Source: Aaosphaeria pasadenensis (Eukaryota > Ascomycota > Dothideomycetes > Pleosporales). Taken from it: a stretch of 64,000 nt of DNA. This document shows, piece by piece, positions 34,328-45,571 of the stretch. The position numbers were made by a program, and so were the translations under genes. Numbering within the stretch: the stretch's first letter is position 1; each line of letters starts with the position of its first letter. The DNA lies in contig JAKLMB010000024.1 in the NCBI GenBank assembly GCA_022813625.1, positions 558,001 to 622,000 of the forward strand, written 5' to 3'. The notes under the pieces were generated by a model that did no database searches, had not been told where the DNA came from, and saw only the letters and a program-made list of their open reading frames with translations.

Positions 34328-35975
34328 CTACACGGAATTCGAGTTATCAGCACAAGACCATGCGGCTGAACCTCCAGTTGCCGAGTAGTCACTAATGATC
34401 GCGAGAACTGATCCCCATGTTCCAGAAATCATCAAGAAGGTGCCCGCTACTATAACAAAGAAACTCCAAGTACACATCAGATACCATTTGATGCTTCGTT
34501 TACTCTTGTCTGTCTTCCAGTTATCATATAGCCACATCATCCCAAAAGGCTGAAACGACATGAGAGTACCGAAGAAGGCTCCAATCAGCGAAACAAGACT
34601 ATTGAAGACCGGAATGGCACTGGCGATGATATATGCGACCATTGTGACGCCAAAGGTACAACTTAACCATACTAGCCAATGCTGTGGAGAATTTGAAGTC
34701 AAGTGTCTCGTGCCGCGAAGTAGACGAACGAATATATATTTTGCCGTCACCTAGATTCCATCAATTAACGATAGGTCATTGGGAGCGATTCCCGTAGTCA
34801 GATTACGCACTACTCACATGAGACAAGAGAACAGCTGAAACGAAAACTCCGAGAATTCCAATCCCATATGCCACCTTTTTCAGCAGTGGACCGGCCGAGC
34901 CCAGTGCGGGAGAAGCGACGTATGAACCACAGAAGTAGTACACTACTATTCCAATGCTGACATATGTACTGTTGACAAGAATTTGACAGACTGTCAACGA
35001 TTTCGCATAGTGCTTTGGCTCCCGCATCTCAGCAGCGATGGCGAAGAAGGTTGTGGTACCGGCGTAAGCAAAGACGAGAGATGAGATCGCGGATGCCGCG
35101 TCTAGGAATTTTGGACCTCCGAAGAGCTTGTAGTCCGACTTCCATGGCCCAGATTGTGGTGCAGCTGCTGGCCGGTCCTGAACTCCCACAGCAATCGTAA
35201 CGAGTAGAACTGTAGATTCATCAGCAGGTCATTCTTTCCACGTTATTTAGGCCAACACTAACTTGATGCGAGAATACTCGCAAGCCCTGCCCATGCTATG
35301 AAACTTATACGACCAAGTGTGCGAATACTACAGACGAGGAATGTGGCAGCAAATGCGACTACAACGAAGACGGCAGTGCAGGCGCCATGGGTCGATATTG
35401 CGTTCAGAGCGATGGATACGCTGAGCATACCGGACCCGACAACGAATGTCCAATCTACGTAAGTGTGTCAATAAACGGTGGAACCCTAGGCGGGTTCCTT
35501 AGATAGACCTACAAACAATAAATGCGGCACCGAAGAACTCTCGGCCAACAACTCCGAAAAGTTTGTAGCCAACGTCATCTATGGCATAAACCTCGCTATG
35601 GTTCATTTTGAAGGTGCCGACCACGTAGGCGGAAATAGAAGTGAGACTACCAATGGCAAGGAGGCAGAGAACGCCGGGGATGATTCCTAATACATCAAAA
35701 GCAGCTGGTATGGATAAGACCCCGAGACCGATCATCGACTTGGACATGAGAATAGCAGTTGCAATCCAGCCCAACTGCGAAGAGTGATTAGTACCTTGTT
35801 GTTTTCTGAAGGAATTAAGGGGGCATCAGCGTACACTTCGATAGTTGGGGCCATCAGCTGTAATCTCGCCGAAGACAGCATCGTTGGTAATGTTCTTTGC
35901 AGAACCCTGTTGCAAGTGCGAAGGCGTTCGTTCAATTGCTTCGAGGTCTCCCTTTTTCGTCATCATGTGCACCAT
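34328..35975 (-). CDS. amino-acid permease, AAAP family
   Basis: 469-residue membrane transporter of the Aa_trans/AAAP family (fungal neutral amino-acid permease-like). Five exons: 35835-35975, 35513-35774, 35263-35454, 34818-35209 and 34328-34750, with introns of 53-67 bp in phase. The start MVHMMTKKGD at 35975 is the first ATG of the exon. A short hydrophilic N-terminus (about 47 residues) is followed by about eleven membrane segments. The first, GWIATAILMSKSMIGLGVLS, carries the unwound GLG helix break typical of the family. FAYAGTTTFFAIAAEMREP is the other diagnostic segment. Transport is probably proton-coupled. Which membrane and which amino acids cannot be told from sequence. Confidence 0.9.
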
Positions 35976-36893
35976 CAATTCGGAGGACGTATGGGTAGTA
36001 TTACACAGTGCACAATGTTGAATGGAGTATAACGAACGATACAAGATCTGGGGTGTGGGCGTGCAGTATCATTTATGTGGGAGGATACCCACACTACGGC
36101 TCTTCGACCGGGTGTGGATTTACGAATACGATCAACTCACCAATGGTCCTAATTAAAACCTCTATCATGTCAATCTTCGGTATCTGGAAGAAAGGAAGAG
36201 GGTAATGTTATCTCATTCGAGGCCCACAATGCCAGGCCTCCAATGCCAGGCCTCGGTTCCAAGTTCGGTTCGTTTTTACAGCAAACGAATTACAATGGCT
36301 CGAGCGGAGCCAGTCGTTGCATTCCTATATTCGGGCTCAAAATTAGACCGTAGTTGCCGTAGTCACTATAGAACGCGCTACTCATGAGTGGTTAGAAAAG
36401 TCCACCGACCAGCGCTTACGCTAACCTTACCCTAATAAACTATCGAGTCTGGCTGTTGAAGATTCTACATTAAGCACTACGATTAGCAATGCAGATGAAT
36501 CTATAGCCCATGTAGATATCGAATAGCAATCTTATCAAGGGAATTTACTAAATTGATTTCTGATATATTCTATCCCGGATTAACTCTGATTCACTCTAGC
36601 TTTACGTCACAATTAGCAGGTATCTACGCCATCAATTTCTCAAGTATGTCGGACATTGTGAAGTCAATTGTGAAGTTAATAATTCAAGAGGCCGACTTTA
36701 TATTTTTCTTTGTCCCACATAACATTGTGCAGGTGTGCCCAAAGGCAGCAGCGTTCTAAATGTTCAATGCATTACATGGAGCCTGAAGTTACAATGTTTC
36801 GTCCATGGGGTAGAAAAGCACCGCTCTCTGCTCGGTGAATACATGAATTGGAACCACTCTCAAGAATTGATTTCCACCACTAGTCTCGAAATC
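35976..36893. other. intergenic upstream region
   Basis: Lies between the divergent permease and protein C genes. Apart from one short tandem repeat (36227-36254) I see nothing. A plus-strand frame continues upstream of the protein C start to 36735, but the family comparison argues for the later ATG. Confidence 0.45.
36227..36254. repeat. 14-bp tandem duplication
   Basis: Two perfect adjacent copies of caatgccaggcctc. It lies in the intergenic region upstream of protein C and could be replication slippage or a doubled binding site. Confidence 0.6.
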
Positions 36894-38084
36894 ATGTCTT
36901 GCCCACAGCCCTACGATTCGCGAGCCGCCTCATGTCCAGCTGACTTGGTTCTTTCGAAAGAGGAATGCTCGCACTATCACACCTATCAGCTTCGGAGCCG
37001 AGAGCCTCAGGAGCTCGGAGTGATTAACTACGCGAAAGACTACCGCGCGCTTCAAGATTATTATTCCAACAAGGTTAAGTCTCAACGTGCTTTGTCTCGC
37101 TTCTCCGGATTCGTAGAAATGGGCATTTTTGCTAATAAAAAGGCAGCAAAGTGCAAGCATCCTTTACACCCTGTTGCCACCAAAGTGGACGATTATTGTC
37201 CTGTATGTCAAGTGCGTATGTGCCTTGACTTTCTGGATTTAATTCAACAGGCCTGGAGCCGGCTCGGTGGACCTTATCAACCAGTCTGCTGGATACCAAA
37301 GAATGCCAAAGAGCAAAGAGACAGGACCTCCTATGATCGGCTCGGAAGTGCGTGGCGCAAAGCGAAGCTTGAGCTCTTAGGAACGGTTGATCAGCTGAGG
37401 GACAAAATGGTTACTGAACAGGCGGTGGAAGATAAGAGTCTGGACGCCTATATCTACGAACCCTTCTCCGCGAAACGCGCCTTGGAACTGTCAGAACGAG
37501 GATGGACAGACCCAACGCCATATATGACTGATCAAGAGATTCGTGAGTGGTACAACGGCAATTTATTCATCATGACTAATTTCCGCGTAGCTTCAAAACT
37601 GTCCGGAAAGAAGGTTCGTTTCACTGACGATACTAATTTCGATTCAGGTCGCGGAAGGCGTAGCAGATTTCGTCGAGGACATAGCGACTATAAGCCTGGA
37701 AAGTATGCTTGCCCTGACAAAAAGAATTACCTAAATACGAGCATGTACGAAGTCAATGATTTTAACATCCAACAGCTCAAAACGATTGCAGGTTCTACTC
37801 ATGAATTATATCACGGGCGGCCGAAAACACAAGGAAAATATGTTGTAGGCCCACTAGTCGGCTGCCATAAGCAAGAATACAAGATCTGTGAAGCGGCGAA
37901 AGCGTCTCAAAAACGATATCCTGATATCTGGAAGGCATGCTTCACTGAAGAGGATGCGCTTTACATTGCATTCAATGAAGATGGGAAAATTGAGATTGTA
38001 TTTCCTATCGAAACCCACAAGGGTGTTTTCAACTGGATACCAGATGGTCGAAGGCCGTCAAGGTGGACCAATCGATTGGACTAA
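36894..38084 (+). CDS. Cys/His family protein C (unknown function)
   Basis: 396 residues in one exon from ATG 36894 (MSCPQPYDSR). It is the third copy of the family seen at 24.1 and 26.4 kb, here on the opposite strand. Shared order: LVLSKEECSHYHTYQLRSRE block, C87-x-H89 and C102-x2-C105 (YCPVCQVRMC) followed by DFLDLIQQAWSRLGGP, a SAWRKAKLELLGTVDQL helix, an AKRALELSERGW helix, then VRFTDDTNFDSGRGR and FRRGHSDYKPGKYACP. Unlike A and B it lacks the acidic tail and instead has about 100 extra residues ending in a WIPDGRRP segment. There is no signal peptide or membrane segment. The basic C-terminal motif (RGRRSRFRRG) could contact nucleic acid, but that is only a guess. Confidence 0.75.
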   Translation: MSCPQPYDSRAASCPADLVLSKEECSHYHTYQLRSREPQELGVINYAKDYRALQDYYSNKVKSQRALSRFSGFVEMGIFANKKAAKCKHPLHPVATKVDDYCPVCQVRMCLDFLDLIQQAWSRLGGPYQPVCWIPKNAKEQRDRTSYDRLGSAWRKAKLELLGTVDQLRDKMVTEQAVEDKSLDAYIYEPFSAKRALELSERGWTDPTPYMTDQEIREWYNGNLFIMTNFRVASKLSGKKVRFTDDTNFDSGRGRRSRFRRGHSDYKPGKYACPDKKNYLNTSMYEVNDFNIQQLKTIAGSTHELYHGRPKTQGKYVVGPLVGCHKQEYKICEAAKASQKRYPDIWKACFTEEDALYIAFNEDGKIEIVFPIETHKGVFNWIPDGRRPSRWTNRLD

Positions 38085-38494
38085 TCTTTGGAAGGGAATT
38101 GAGGAAACTCAACGGCTGTCCTACGCCATAATTCTCTCCTTACTGTATGTCTTCTGTCACAGGGCATAGTAGATTGGTACGACGAAAATAAAAATCCAGC
38201 GTTGCAACTAACCAAGGGATATTTTGAGTATATTGCTCACTGTCACTCCGAGAGAAAAAGAACGTCATTTAGTTTAATCCAACAAAGAGACCAGTTTTTC
38301 TATGAACATTGCACAATTTTTCACAGTGCAAATTGATGTTCAATGATGAATTTTATTAAGTTTGGATAGGTTCATAAGTCACGCTGGAACAGAATGGTGT
38401 TTTCATTCTCAGATGAGCATAATTTGTCAAGTTGGAAATTATTCATTGAAACATCTTTACCAATGATCTAACTCTTGTGATGTGTACAAAGCCT
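38085..38494. other. convergent 3' flank
   Basis: 410 bp between two stop codons, AT-rich, nothing recognised. Confidence 0.5.
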
Positions 38495-40911
38495 CTATTT
38501 AGGAACTGCCTTGCCCGCACCTTGCGTAAGAGGATTGTAATTCTCCGTCCTCGGCAACGCGGGTAAGATCTGGCTCACCCATGCAATCACCTGCGGAGAC
38601 CCAAATGTGAGCTTGCAACCAGTAGCCGTTGTATGCATCTGAACATCCGAGCTTGAGCCTGACTCATGAAAACTGCTAGATGCCGACCACGGACCCCATC
38701 CAACCGACGCACTTCCTGAATTGCTATGCGAATCGAAGTGCTCCTCGATATGCTTGGTGCTGCCGCTAAACTCAATTGTAGTATCCGCCGCGACAATGAA
38801 TGAAGTTGGGTACGCTGGGAATTGATCGTACTGGTCGATGGTAGCGGCATCTTGTGATGCAATGAGGCGGTGGAGTCCTAGTGGACCTGGGCTGATCTTG
38901 ACACCCTCCGCGACTTCCAAGTCGACATCTTGGAATAATTCACCATACAGCCATGGACGATTAATGTTGACAACAAGTGCGGAAAACGAGACGCTTATGT
39001 CGCAAGAAGCCATATCACTTTGCATGCTGGAGTGTGACTCGTCATGAGAGTAGGACCCGCCTACAGACCAAAGACCAAACCCAACAGATCCTCCGACAGT
39101 CATTCCCCAGCTTGACTCCTCACTATGTGTTTTCTGGTCCGTGGCCGAAAACGCAAAATTGATGGTTGACCAGGGGTCTGCATCATCGGAACTCTGCCCA
39201 GTCCCTCCAGCAGCAGCGGTTGTCCCGGGCGCTGGCGGTGGGGGTTTGTTTAATCCAAAGCTTGCCTTTGCCATCTCATCGCCCTCTCCGGCAAAGGTAG
39301 TACCATTGGCGGTATCTTTGTCATCGGCATCCTTTGGAGCCGTCGAACCGGTGATGACTGGTACAGTGATAGGCTCACCCTTGATTTTGGCGATGCGCAA
39401 ATCCTGGAGCTGTTTGATTTGAGCGTTGATCGTTGTGATCTTCGACCCAATCCAATTCTGGACGTCAGTCTTCGTAGTGCCGGACAAAGTCATCATTTTG
39501 TAGTCTTTGTCTTCCAGATTCGCCTGCGATAAAGCAATTTTGGAATCTTGAAGCGCCTTTTGAGCTGCTTTGACCTTGGCTACGGCGGGATCGATCAATA
39601 ATTTCGCGGCCGCCTCCGCCTTTGCCTTGTCTTCTTTTGATAAATCGGGCTTGTTTACAGCAACACCTTGATTATACCTGATACCAGCCAGTTCGGCTTG
39701 TGCATCGTATAGATTATTGGTGGCCGTGGTTACATTGGCCTTTTTCTTCTCCAATTCCAAGGTAGTAGACGCCGTGACTCCTTTGACTGGATACTCGGAT
39801 GGAGATTTCGTAATCTTGGTGTTTGTCGTATTGTAGGAGTCGAGCAACGATGATAGTCTAGCGATCTCGGCGTCAAGTTGGCCAAGTGTGTAATTTCCGT
39901 TACGTTGATACCAACCCTCAGCCTTACGCTTGCAATATGTTGCCCATCGACCGGGGGTGAGTGCAACTCCATAGACTTCGTTGGCTCCATCTGCATCGGG
40001 AATCGTGGAGTTGCGCAATGACTCTTTGCTTGCTTCAACCCGCGCCATGATCGAATCAATGTCAACCATGCCAAAGTTGTAGTCAACATTATATTTGCTG
40101 CCCGAGACAACCCAGTCCATCCATGCAGCCTGAGTTGCCGACTTGTACTTGAAAAAGTTCTCCTGGTTCCAGTCATTGATATACTTCTTCTGTCTACCCA
40201 TATAGTCCGGCCCGGACGATGGTGGAAAAAGTTTTTCTGCTCTGTCTGTATCTCCTATTAGAGAATGTTTCCGTATTGTCATTGGGAAAGGTGTATCATG
40301 GAATATAGGATAATAGAAAGGCTGGGGATTAACACTTACTTTGAGCTTCAATCTTGGCAGTATCCCATTCAGCGCGAGCTTTGCCCCACGCAAGCTGCTT
40401 TTGGACGTAAATGTCCACGATGGACCTCCCGCCCTCCTTCGTTTTGAGGAACGCCATGGCATCGTCATATCCTTTCTGACCTGGACTCCTTACCCCTCTG
40501 CCACTACTAATTGTCGCTTTGGCAGGGATCAGACCGTCCAAAGCACGCGAGTAGCTTCTTGCTACACTTTTACCTGTATTTCCGATCTGTGTGCAAAGAG
40601 TTAGTGGTTACCTAAGTAGTAGTTTGGGTCGGACTCACCATGATGTTGGCAATCGGTATCATACCATCGACAAGACGAGCCTCGGACTGTCGGACTGTCG
40701 TAGGCGCAACGGCATGCTTTCGAATGTCATAGACGAAGGAGCCGCCTGAGTCATAATCTTCAAGGTCAATGACCGTCCCAGGAATGGAAATCGTCAGGTA
40801 TTGTTCGGGCGCGACGGGCAATGAAGCAGCAATGGCATTACGGAGAAGTGTGCTCACACTGGCGATGGACTTGACCGCTTCGTCCTGGAGTTTATTGAGG
40901 TCGGGAGCCAT
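38495..40911 (-). CDS. 759-residue protein with duplicated Gly/Ser/Trp beta segment, unknown function
   Basis: Three exons (40639-40911, 40340-40586, 38495-40254), phases consistent. No signal peptide and no clear membrane helix. Residues 1-170 are mixed. From about 290 to 440 comes a helical, Ala/Lys-rich region with coiled-coil character (KKANVTTATNNLYDAQAELA, LEDKDYKMMTLSG, INAQIKQLQDL). A Pro/Ala/Gly linker follows (PPPPAPGTTAAAGGTGQ, about 515). The C-terminal 210 residues contain two copies of a segment starting SVGFGLWSVGG (about 562) and SVGWGPWSASS (about 688), each running through an H/ES/SS stretch to a cysteine. The alternating small and aromatic residues suggest beta-hairpins. 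I do not recognise the family. A TATAAAA lies about 75 bp upstream. Confidence 0.8.
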
Positions 40912-41822
40912 TTTTGTAATGAATGGAGTGAAGAACAATGGATGCAACTACCAGACTGCAGTTCCAAACGACCGTCTCCGAAACCTTTTATAGTGGCCCT
41001 CTTCGGCTCGAAATCCTCGAGGTCGCGCAACTTGGACACTGCGCCCGCAAACGAGCTGATATTCTGGAACAGCCTCGAGTGGTATGGATATGGAGTCACT
41101 CGCATGGTGGCTGTTGGAAGACTAATCTATGGCCTGTAATCGGTATTAGGCTTCGCGGGATACGCGGAAATGGTTGACCTGTCCGATGGAGCCGTCTTGC
41201 AATAATGTGCTACTCGTGCCACGCCTACAGGTTAATATTGCTCTGACTTTGCCAATAATGCTCAACTCAGGTATGCCACAGCGTCTTGCTGGAAGCTGAA
41301 GTGGACAAAATCGATCACGCATACAGCATTATGGTTGTCTCGAGCGTCGACCTGTCAACCCAATTGGTTCGCGGTTCCAAGTAGATTTGGATGAAGCGGT
41401 GGCTCGTCGGTTATTTTGACGATTTATGACGGATTCGTCCATGTGGCGGAGGCTAGAACTAGATTGTGATGGACTTGGGCTGCATGCGGATTCGCTTGCG
41501 GGAAACCCGAGATCTTTGGAGCAATACCACCACATTTGACCGTAGCTGAATGGTTGCCGTGTCTGCATTCGTCTCGTATATAGTAGAATGATATTCTCAA
41601 TTGGTCTCGAAAACCTCAGCTACTCCCACAATCCGGAGCCTAGGCTCTCGATAACAATTGCTTCATGTCCCAAGGCTGGCTGTGTGTGCCGCCCCACAGA
41701 ACCACGGCACTGTGTCTCACCTAACTTGTTCTTTGTCATCTGAAGGTTTGAAAACATGTTTTTATACCAGCCAAGTGTCAATGTTTTCACATCTTCCTTT
41801 CATCGACTTTTCAAAGATCAAT
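40912..41822. other. divergent intergenic region
   Basis: 911 bp between the 759-residue protein gene and the RNase-like gene, which point away from each other. The TATA candidate of the first is listed separately; for the second a tttttata stretch near 41757 is possible. No gene was seen. Confidence 0.45.
40986..40992 (-). promoter_or_regulatory. TATA-box candidate of the 759-residue protein gene
   Basis: TATAAAA on the minus strand, 75 bp before ATG 40911. Confidence 0.45.
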
Positions 41823-42521
41823 ATGAGGTTTCTCCCCTCGCTCTTTATCGCTGCGAAATGTATTTCAGTTGCTTACGCTAGTCGTACAAGCAACGGCCAG
41901 ACTCCTCTAGGTGACGAGTCCCGTGAATATAATGTAACAGATGGATCAAAGCTTCATACCCTGGATGGCGAGTACGAGTGGGAGTTACGTGGAACGCTTC
42001 CTTCTTCCACCTTTTACTGCCCTCCCAAAGTTCAGAGTAAGACTTGCCTTACCATGTCTGGTCTCCGCACCTGTATCTATTATAGTATTTAACTTGATCA
42101 ATAGAAGAAACACTCTCAAAGACGGATGTGATCAACGCGTTGGATCGGGCCAGTAACGTCTATTACAACAAGAGTCGGAAAAATTGCAAAAATCGTCAGT
42201 CTATCTACATTTCATCCACGCTACATGCTGATAATGTCCATGGGCACAGCCAACAGAGTATATCCAAAGCTGTACTCGGGCTACAACGGCGTTAATTTTC
42301 CGGATTGTCCAAGACGTAACAATCTGGCATTGTATGAGTTCCCGATTCTCAAAGATGATACCTTCTGTGCCCAAACCAAGAAGGATGTTGGAATCTACCG
42401 AGTAGTCTATACAGAAGGATGGAGTGACGACAACCATCAAGAGCCGCGATACATAACGTACTGTGGTGTCATTTACCATCGAGACAAGGACTTTGCGGTC
42501 TGCCACCCAAAAGGCATGTGA
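41823..42521 (+). CDS. secreted RNase T1/F1-fold protein with altered active site
   Basis: 191-residue secreted protein from three exons (41823-42036, 42105-42194, 42250-42521), in phase. Signal peptide MRFLPSLFIAAKCISVAYA; the mature part has six cysteines. Residues 66-188 follow the microbial guanyl-ribonuclease fold: YPKLYSGYNGVNF aligns with the T1 loop YPHKY..YEGFDF, ALYEFPIL with YEWPIL, GIYRVVY with the R77 strand, and CGVIYHRD with the H92 strand. Thus Glu131, Arg152 and His178 match the T1 residues E58, R77 and H92, but the H40 position is Lys108 and the guanine-binding E46 position is Asn114. The protein may have lost guanine specificity or catalysis. Pseudo-RNases of this fold act as effectors in powdery mildews; whether this one does is inference. 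Confidence 0.8.
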
Positions 42522-43452
42522 AAGGACAGGAATCGAAATGGACAGCGTGAAATAATAATCTGGCCGTCCGTTTTTCATTTATATATCTTGAAAACATCCT
42601 TTGGGGGTTGTATTGGCTGGGGTGAATTGATAGGAAATAAATGAGCTAGGTTTTCCTTCGATGCTCCAATGGTTCGAAAATGGCGAGTCATTGCAGAAGG
42701 AATACGTTTGATACAAATCACACCGGAGCACATGATTCTCTCGCGGAGGCGGTAGGAATGTGTCTTATCGCTTCTAATCTCGTAAAATAAACACTTCCTT
42801 TAAGTTCAGGGTATGCTCTTGATGTTCAGTGTACAGTGTGGGATTGCCGTAGCATTCACCTACAACATTCCGCCACAGCTACATTCCGGCTGTTGAGTGG
42901 CTTGCATGCCTAACATGTCGAATCAATACACGCTTATGTGCGATTAGCTTCCAGCCCAATATGGTGGGGAGTGGTGGGTGAATGGGTGTATTGTAGTTTG
43001 TGTTGAAGTGAAAAGTCCGCATCATGGACTCTAAAACTATAGCACTTGACTTATTATCATACTTGGAGGATTTTGGATCTATACAGTGCTTAATAGTCAT
43101 GATTATACCAAGTCCAACCGTACAGATAGCACAACAGTATAAAGAAGGGAATAGCTTGTATACGAGCCTGGTACTTCTAATTATCTATAGTAGCCGCCGG
43201 AATCAGATGTGTGATTCTTTATACCAATAAAATATTATTTCATGACCGAGTTACCTCCCGGGTATACCTTAACGCCGTTTGTTTGCCCAGAAGGAATGTT
43301 GGAAGTATCATGCGCTAATGACGATCAGTCGTCTTCGTCTTGTACTTGAGGGCCATACTCCCCGAAGTGCTTCTTGGACTGGAGACAATCATGATCTCCA
43401 GGCCGTGTCAAGAAACCCTTGATATTGCATGGACCAGGTGCAGTAAATTGCA
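42522..43452. other. convergent intergenic, no gene seen
   Basis: 931 bp between the RNase-like gene and the GT32 gene, AT-rich; nothing recognised. Confidence 0.45.
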
Positions 43453-44722
43453 TCAGGATGGCTTACTGGCAAGTCGCTTGTCTTGTTCTTCTTTGGGAAG
43501 GGTATCCCATTCAGCCACATTTTTATCCTACGCAGGTGTCAGCAGGAATACTAATTGAAGGGATTTGCGTGGCTCAGCTTACCCATTCAGCAACACATTC
43601 AGGCTTCCAGTTACACTTCTCAACCTCACCGTACATGGGATGGTTGAGACGAGGGTGCAAGGTAGGCCACCCTGAGGCGTGATAATGGTGCTTGACCAGC
43701 GCACCCCGTGAGTCATGGTTTCCGGAATCAGAGTGTCCTTGCCCAGCTGCGAAAGCTTCGACATTGAGTACTAGTATGCCGTTGATCAACTTTGATTCAG
43801 CCAGGTTGTGGAATGTATCCCATGTCACTGGCTTTCCGTGGTTTTGCGCAGTCATCTGCTCCAGAATAGCTTTTGTAAATGCGGATGGACCTGTTCCACT
43901 AATGACCTCATTGAAGTCCAGTTGTAGTTCTGAAATAGAGACGCCCTTTTGCTTCGAGAGATCGTGGATCCATTCTTGGATGTTCTCCACAAGTCTCATC
44001 ATGACGGGTAACCTAGGCTTGGCTGCGAATGTCCATTGGCAGAAAGATTCACACTTGGATCCTAGAACTGGATGTGATTTGAACGCAGGCTCGTCAATCT
44101 CTATTCCGATGATGAGATCCACGTCGTGCGCATCATATCGCTCGGGGATGAATCGATCAATGGGTCGTAGGCATTCTACGTCGATATCGGCATACACCCC
44201 ACCTTCCGCGTACATGACCAAGTAGCGGAGAAGGTCCGCTTTGATAATCGTGATGTTGAGTTCTCGGTAAAGGCTAACGATATCTGGTCGGTTGAGGCCA
44301 TGGACTCCATAATGCCATTCAAGATACTGAACAGCGTTGTCGTCCGTCAAAACCTCATATCTGTGAGCAGGATTCCGCACCGCCCATGTTTTCGCAGTAT
44401 CAGAATCCCTTTGGTCAAATGTGAGTGGGCTCGTCTTCCAAGTCTGCCAGATCTTGCGAGGGATCAGTGTGGTGCTCGACTGTAGAGGCTGCTGATACCT
44501 CAGCTCCCGCTTGTACTTGTGCGCGGCTCGGATGGGTGCGGTAACGAACGAAGAGTTCAGAATAAGAACAAGAAGCAAAACGAGGAGAATATATGCCGGC
44601 AACACTCTCCGTACTTGGGTTGTCAGTCTACTGCGAAAGTGAGACGCAATTGGGGAGTGTGCGGGCATTCTGGTATTGAGATGAAGCTGAAGAGGACGAG
44701 GTCTGGCAGAGCGAGTGCGCAT
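43453..44722 (-). CDS. GT32 glycosyltransferase, Och1-like alpha-1,6-mannosyltransferase
   Basis: 404-residue type II Golgi protein from two exons (43583-44722, 43453-43527; 55-bp intron). A short cytosolic tail is followed by one membrane anchor (about 40-60, LPAYILLVLLLVLIL). The catalytic domain has PRKIWQTWK, then KADLLRYLVMYAEGGVYADI with the metal-binding D179-x-D181, and LRPID. These are the marks of GT32 (Och1/Hoc1 and relatives), which add mannose to N-glycans or build other surface glycans. The last 25 codons (EWDTLPKEEQDKRL) come from the small second exon; without it the protein would end at EWVS. It is divergent from the acyltransferase gene (849 bp) and is the first member of the glycan block. 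Confidence 0.9.
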
Positions 44723-45571
44723 GCTGAGGTTTTCACGAAATTACGATCAAGACGGGATATTGGGAGAACCCTGGGAGCCATGTACAAATCCATCAACAGA
44801 GCCTCCCATGTCCATGGAATCTTCATGCCTGCGCATGGGCCTCGGCGATATTCAATCTTATGAAAGGATTCGCCCTCGGCACGTACGATACGATGCCCTC
44901 CACAGCATCAAATGGCAAGGAACAGTAGTATTGAGAACTGCATGTGTTGGGGAGGTTGGGACAATCACTTCGGCGTCACGAGCAGAAAGGAGTATCCAAC
45001 ACCGCCAAGCTAAAGCTTATTTGGATAGCAGAGGTGTCTACAGAGTTCACTAGCTTGTTTCCAGGCCGTGTCCTGGATGAATTCATCTGGCTCCAGGTCG
45101 AGCCCTTATGCACGACGTGCATAAAGTCCCAGGAACCTGCAGTCGCATCGTCATCCCGCCAGGGACCACCATATGAGGAGGCTCACATGTCCGCAAAATC
45201 AGTGCGAGGCTCATCCGCGGTTGGATTTTCAACGTTCAAGTCTCATCCAACTGTTGTCGATCTTCTTGTCTTTAGGGCGGGGCAATTTACGCTTATCCCC
45301 GCATTGGCAAATTACCCCGGACTACCCTGGCCTAATCCATGTAACGTCCTCGTTGAACCCGCGTCTGTCCCCGTATTATTGCGCGAGATAGTGATGCTTG
45401 GAGATAGCTTGTGTTGTGATCCGTGCTGGCGCGTCTTTCAGCATCTGACACTTGCAAGCCCAATAATCGTGCCCCTCTGGTGAGATGGTTTTTTAAGGTC
45501 TCATCGACGGCAGGTAGTTCGCCATCGACTTCAACCCTGAAGTTTTTGTTGCCATCACTGATCATTTGAAC
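44723..45571. promoter_or_regulatory. divergent promoter region of GT32 and acyltransferase genes
   Basis: 849 bp between two start codons pointing outwards, so both promoters should lie here. No clear TATA element was seen. Joint control of the two genes is possible. Confidence 0.5.

Noticed and set aside
40255..40468. Upstream part of a 657-codon frame in the unknown 759-residue gene
   Set aside because: It is intron plus off-frame exon 2; splicing at 40255-40339 links to the N-terminal exons in phase.
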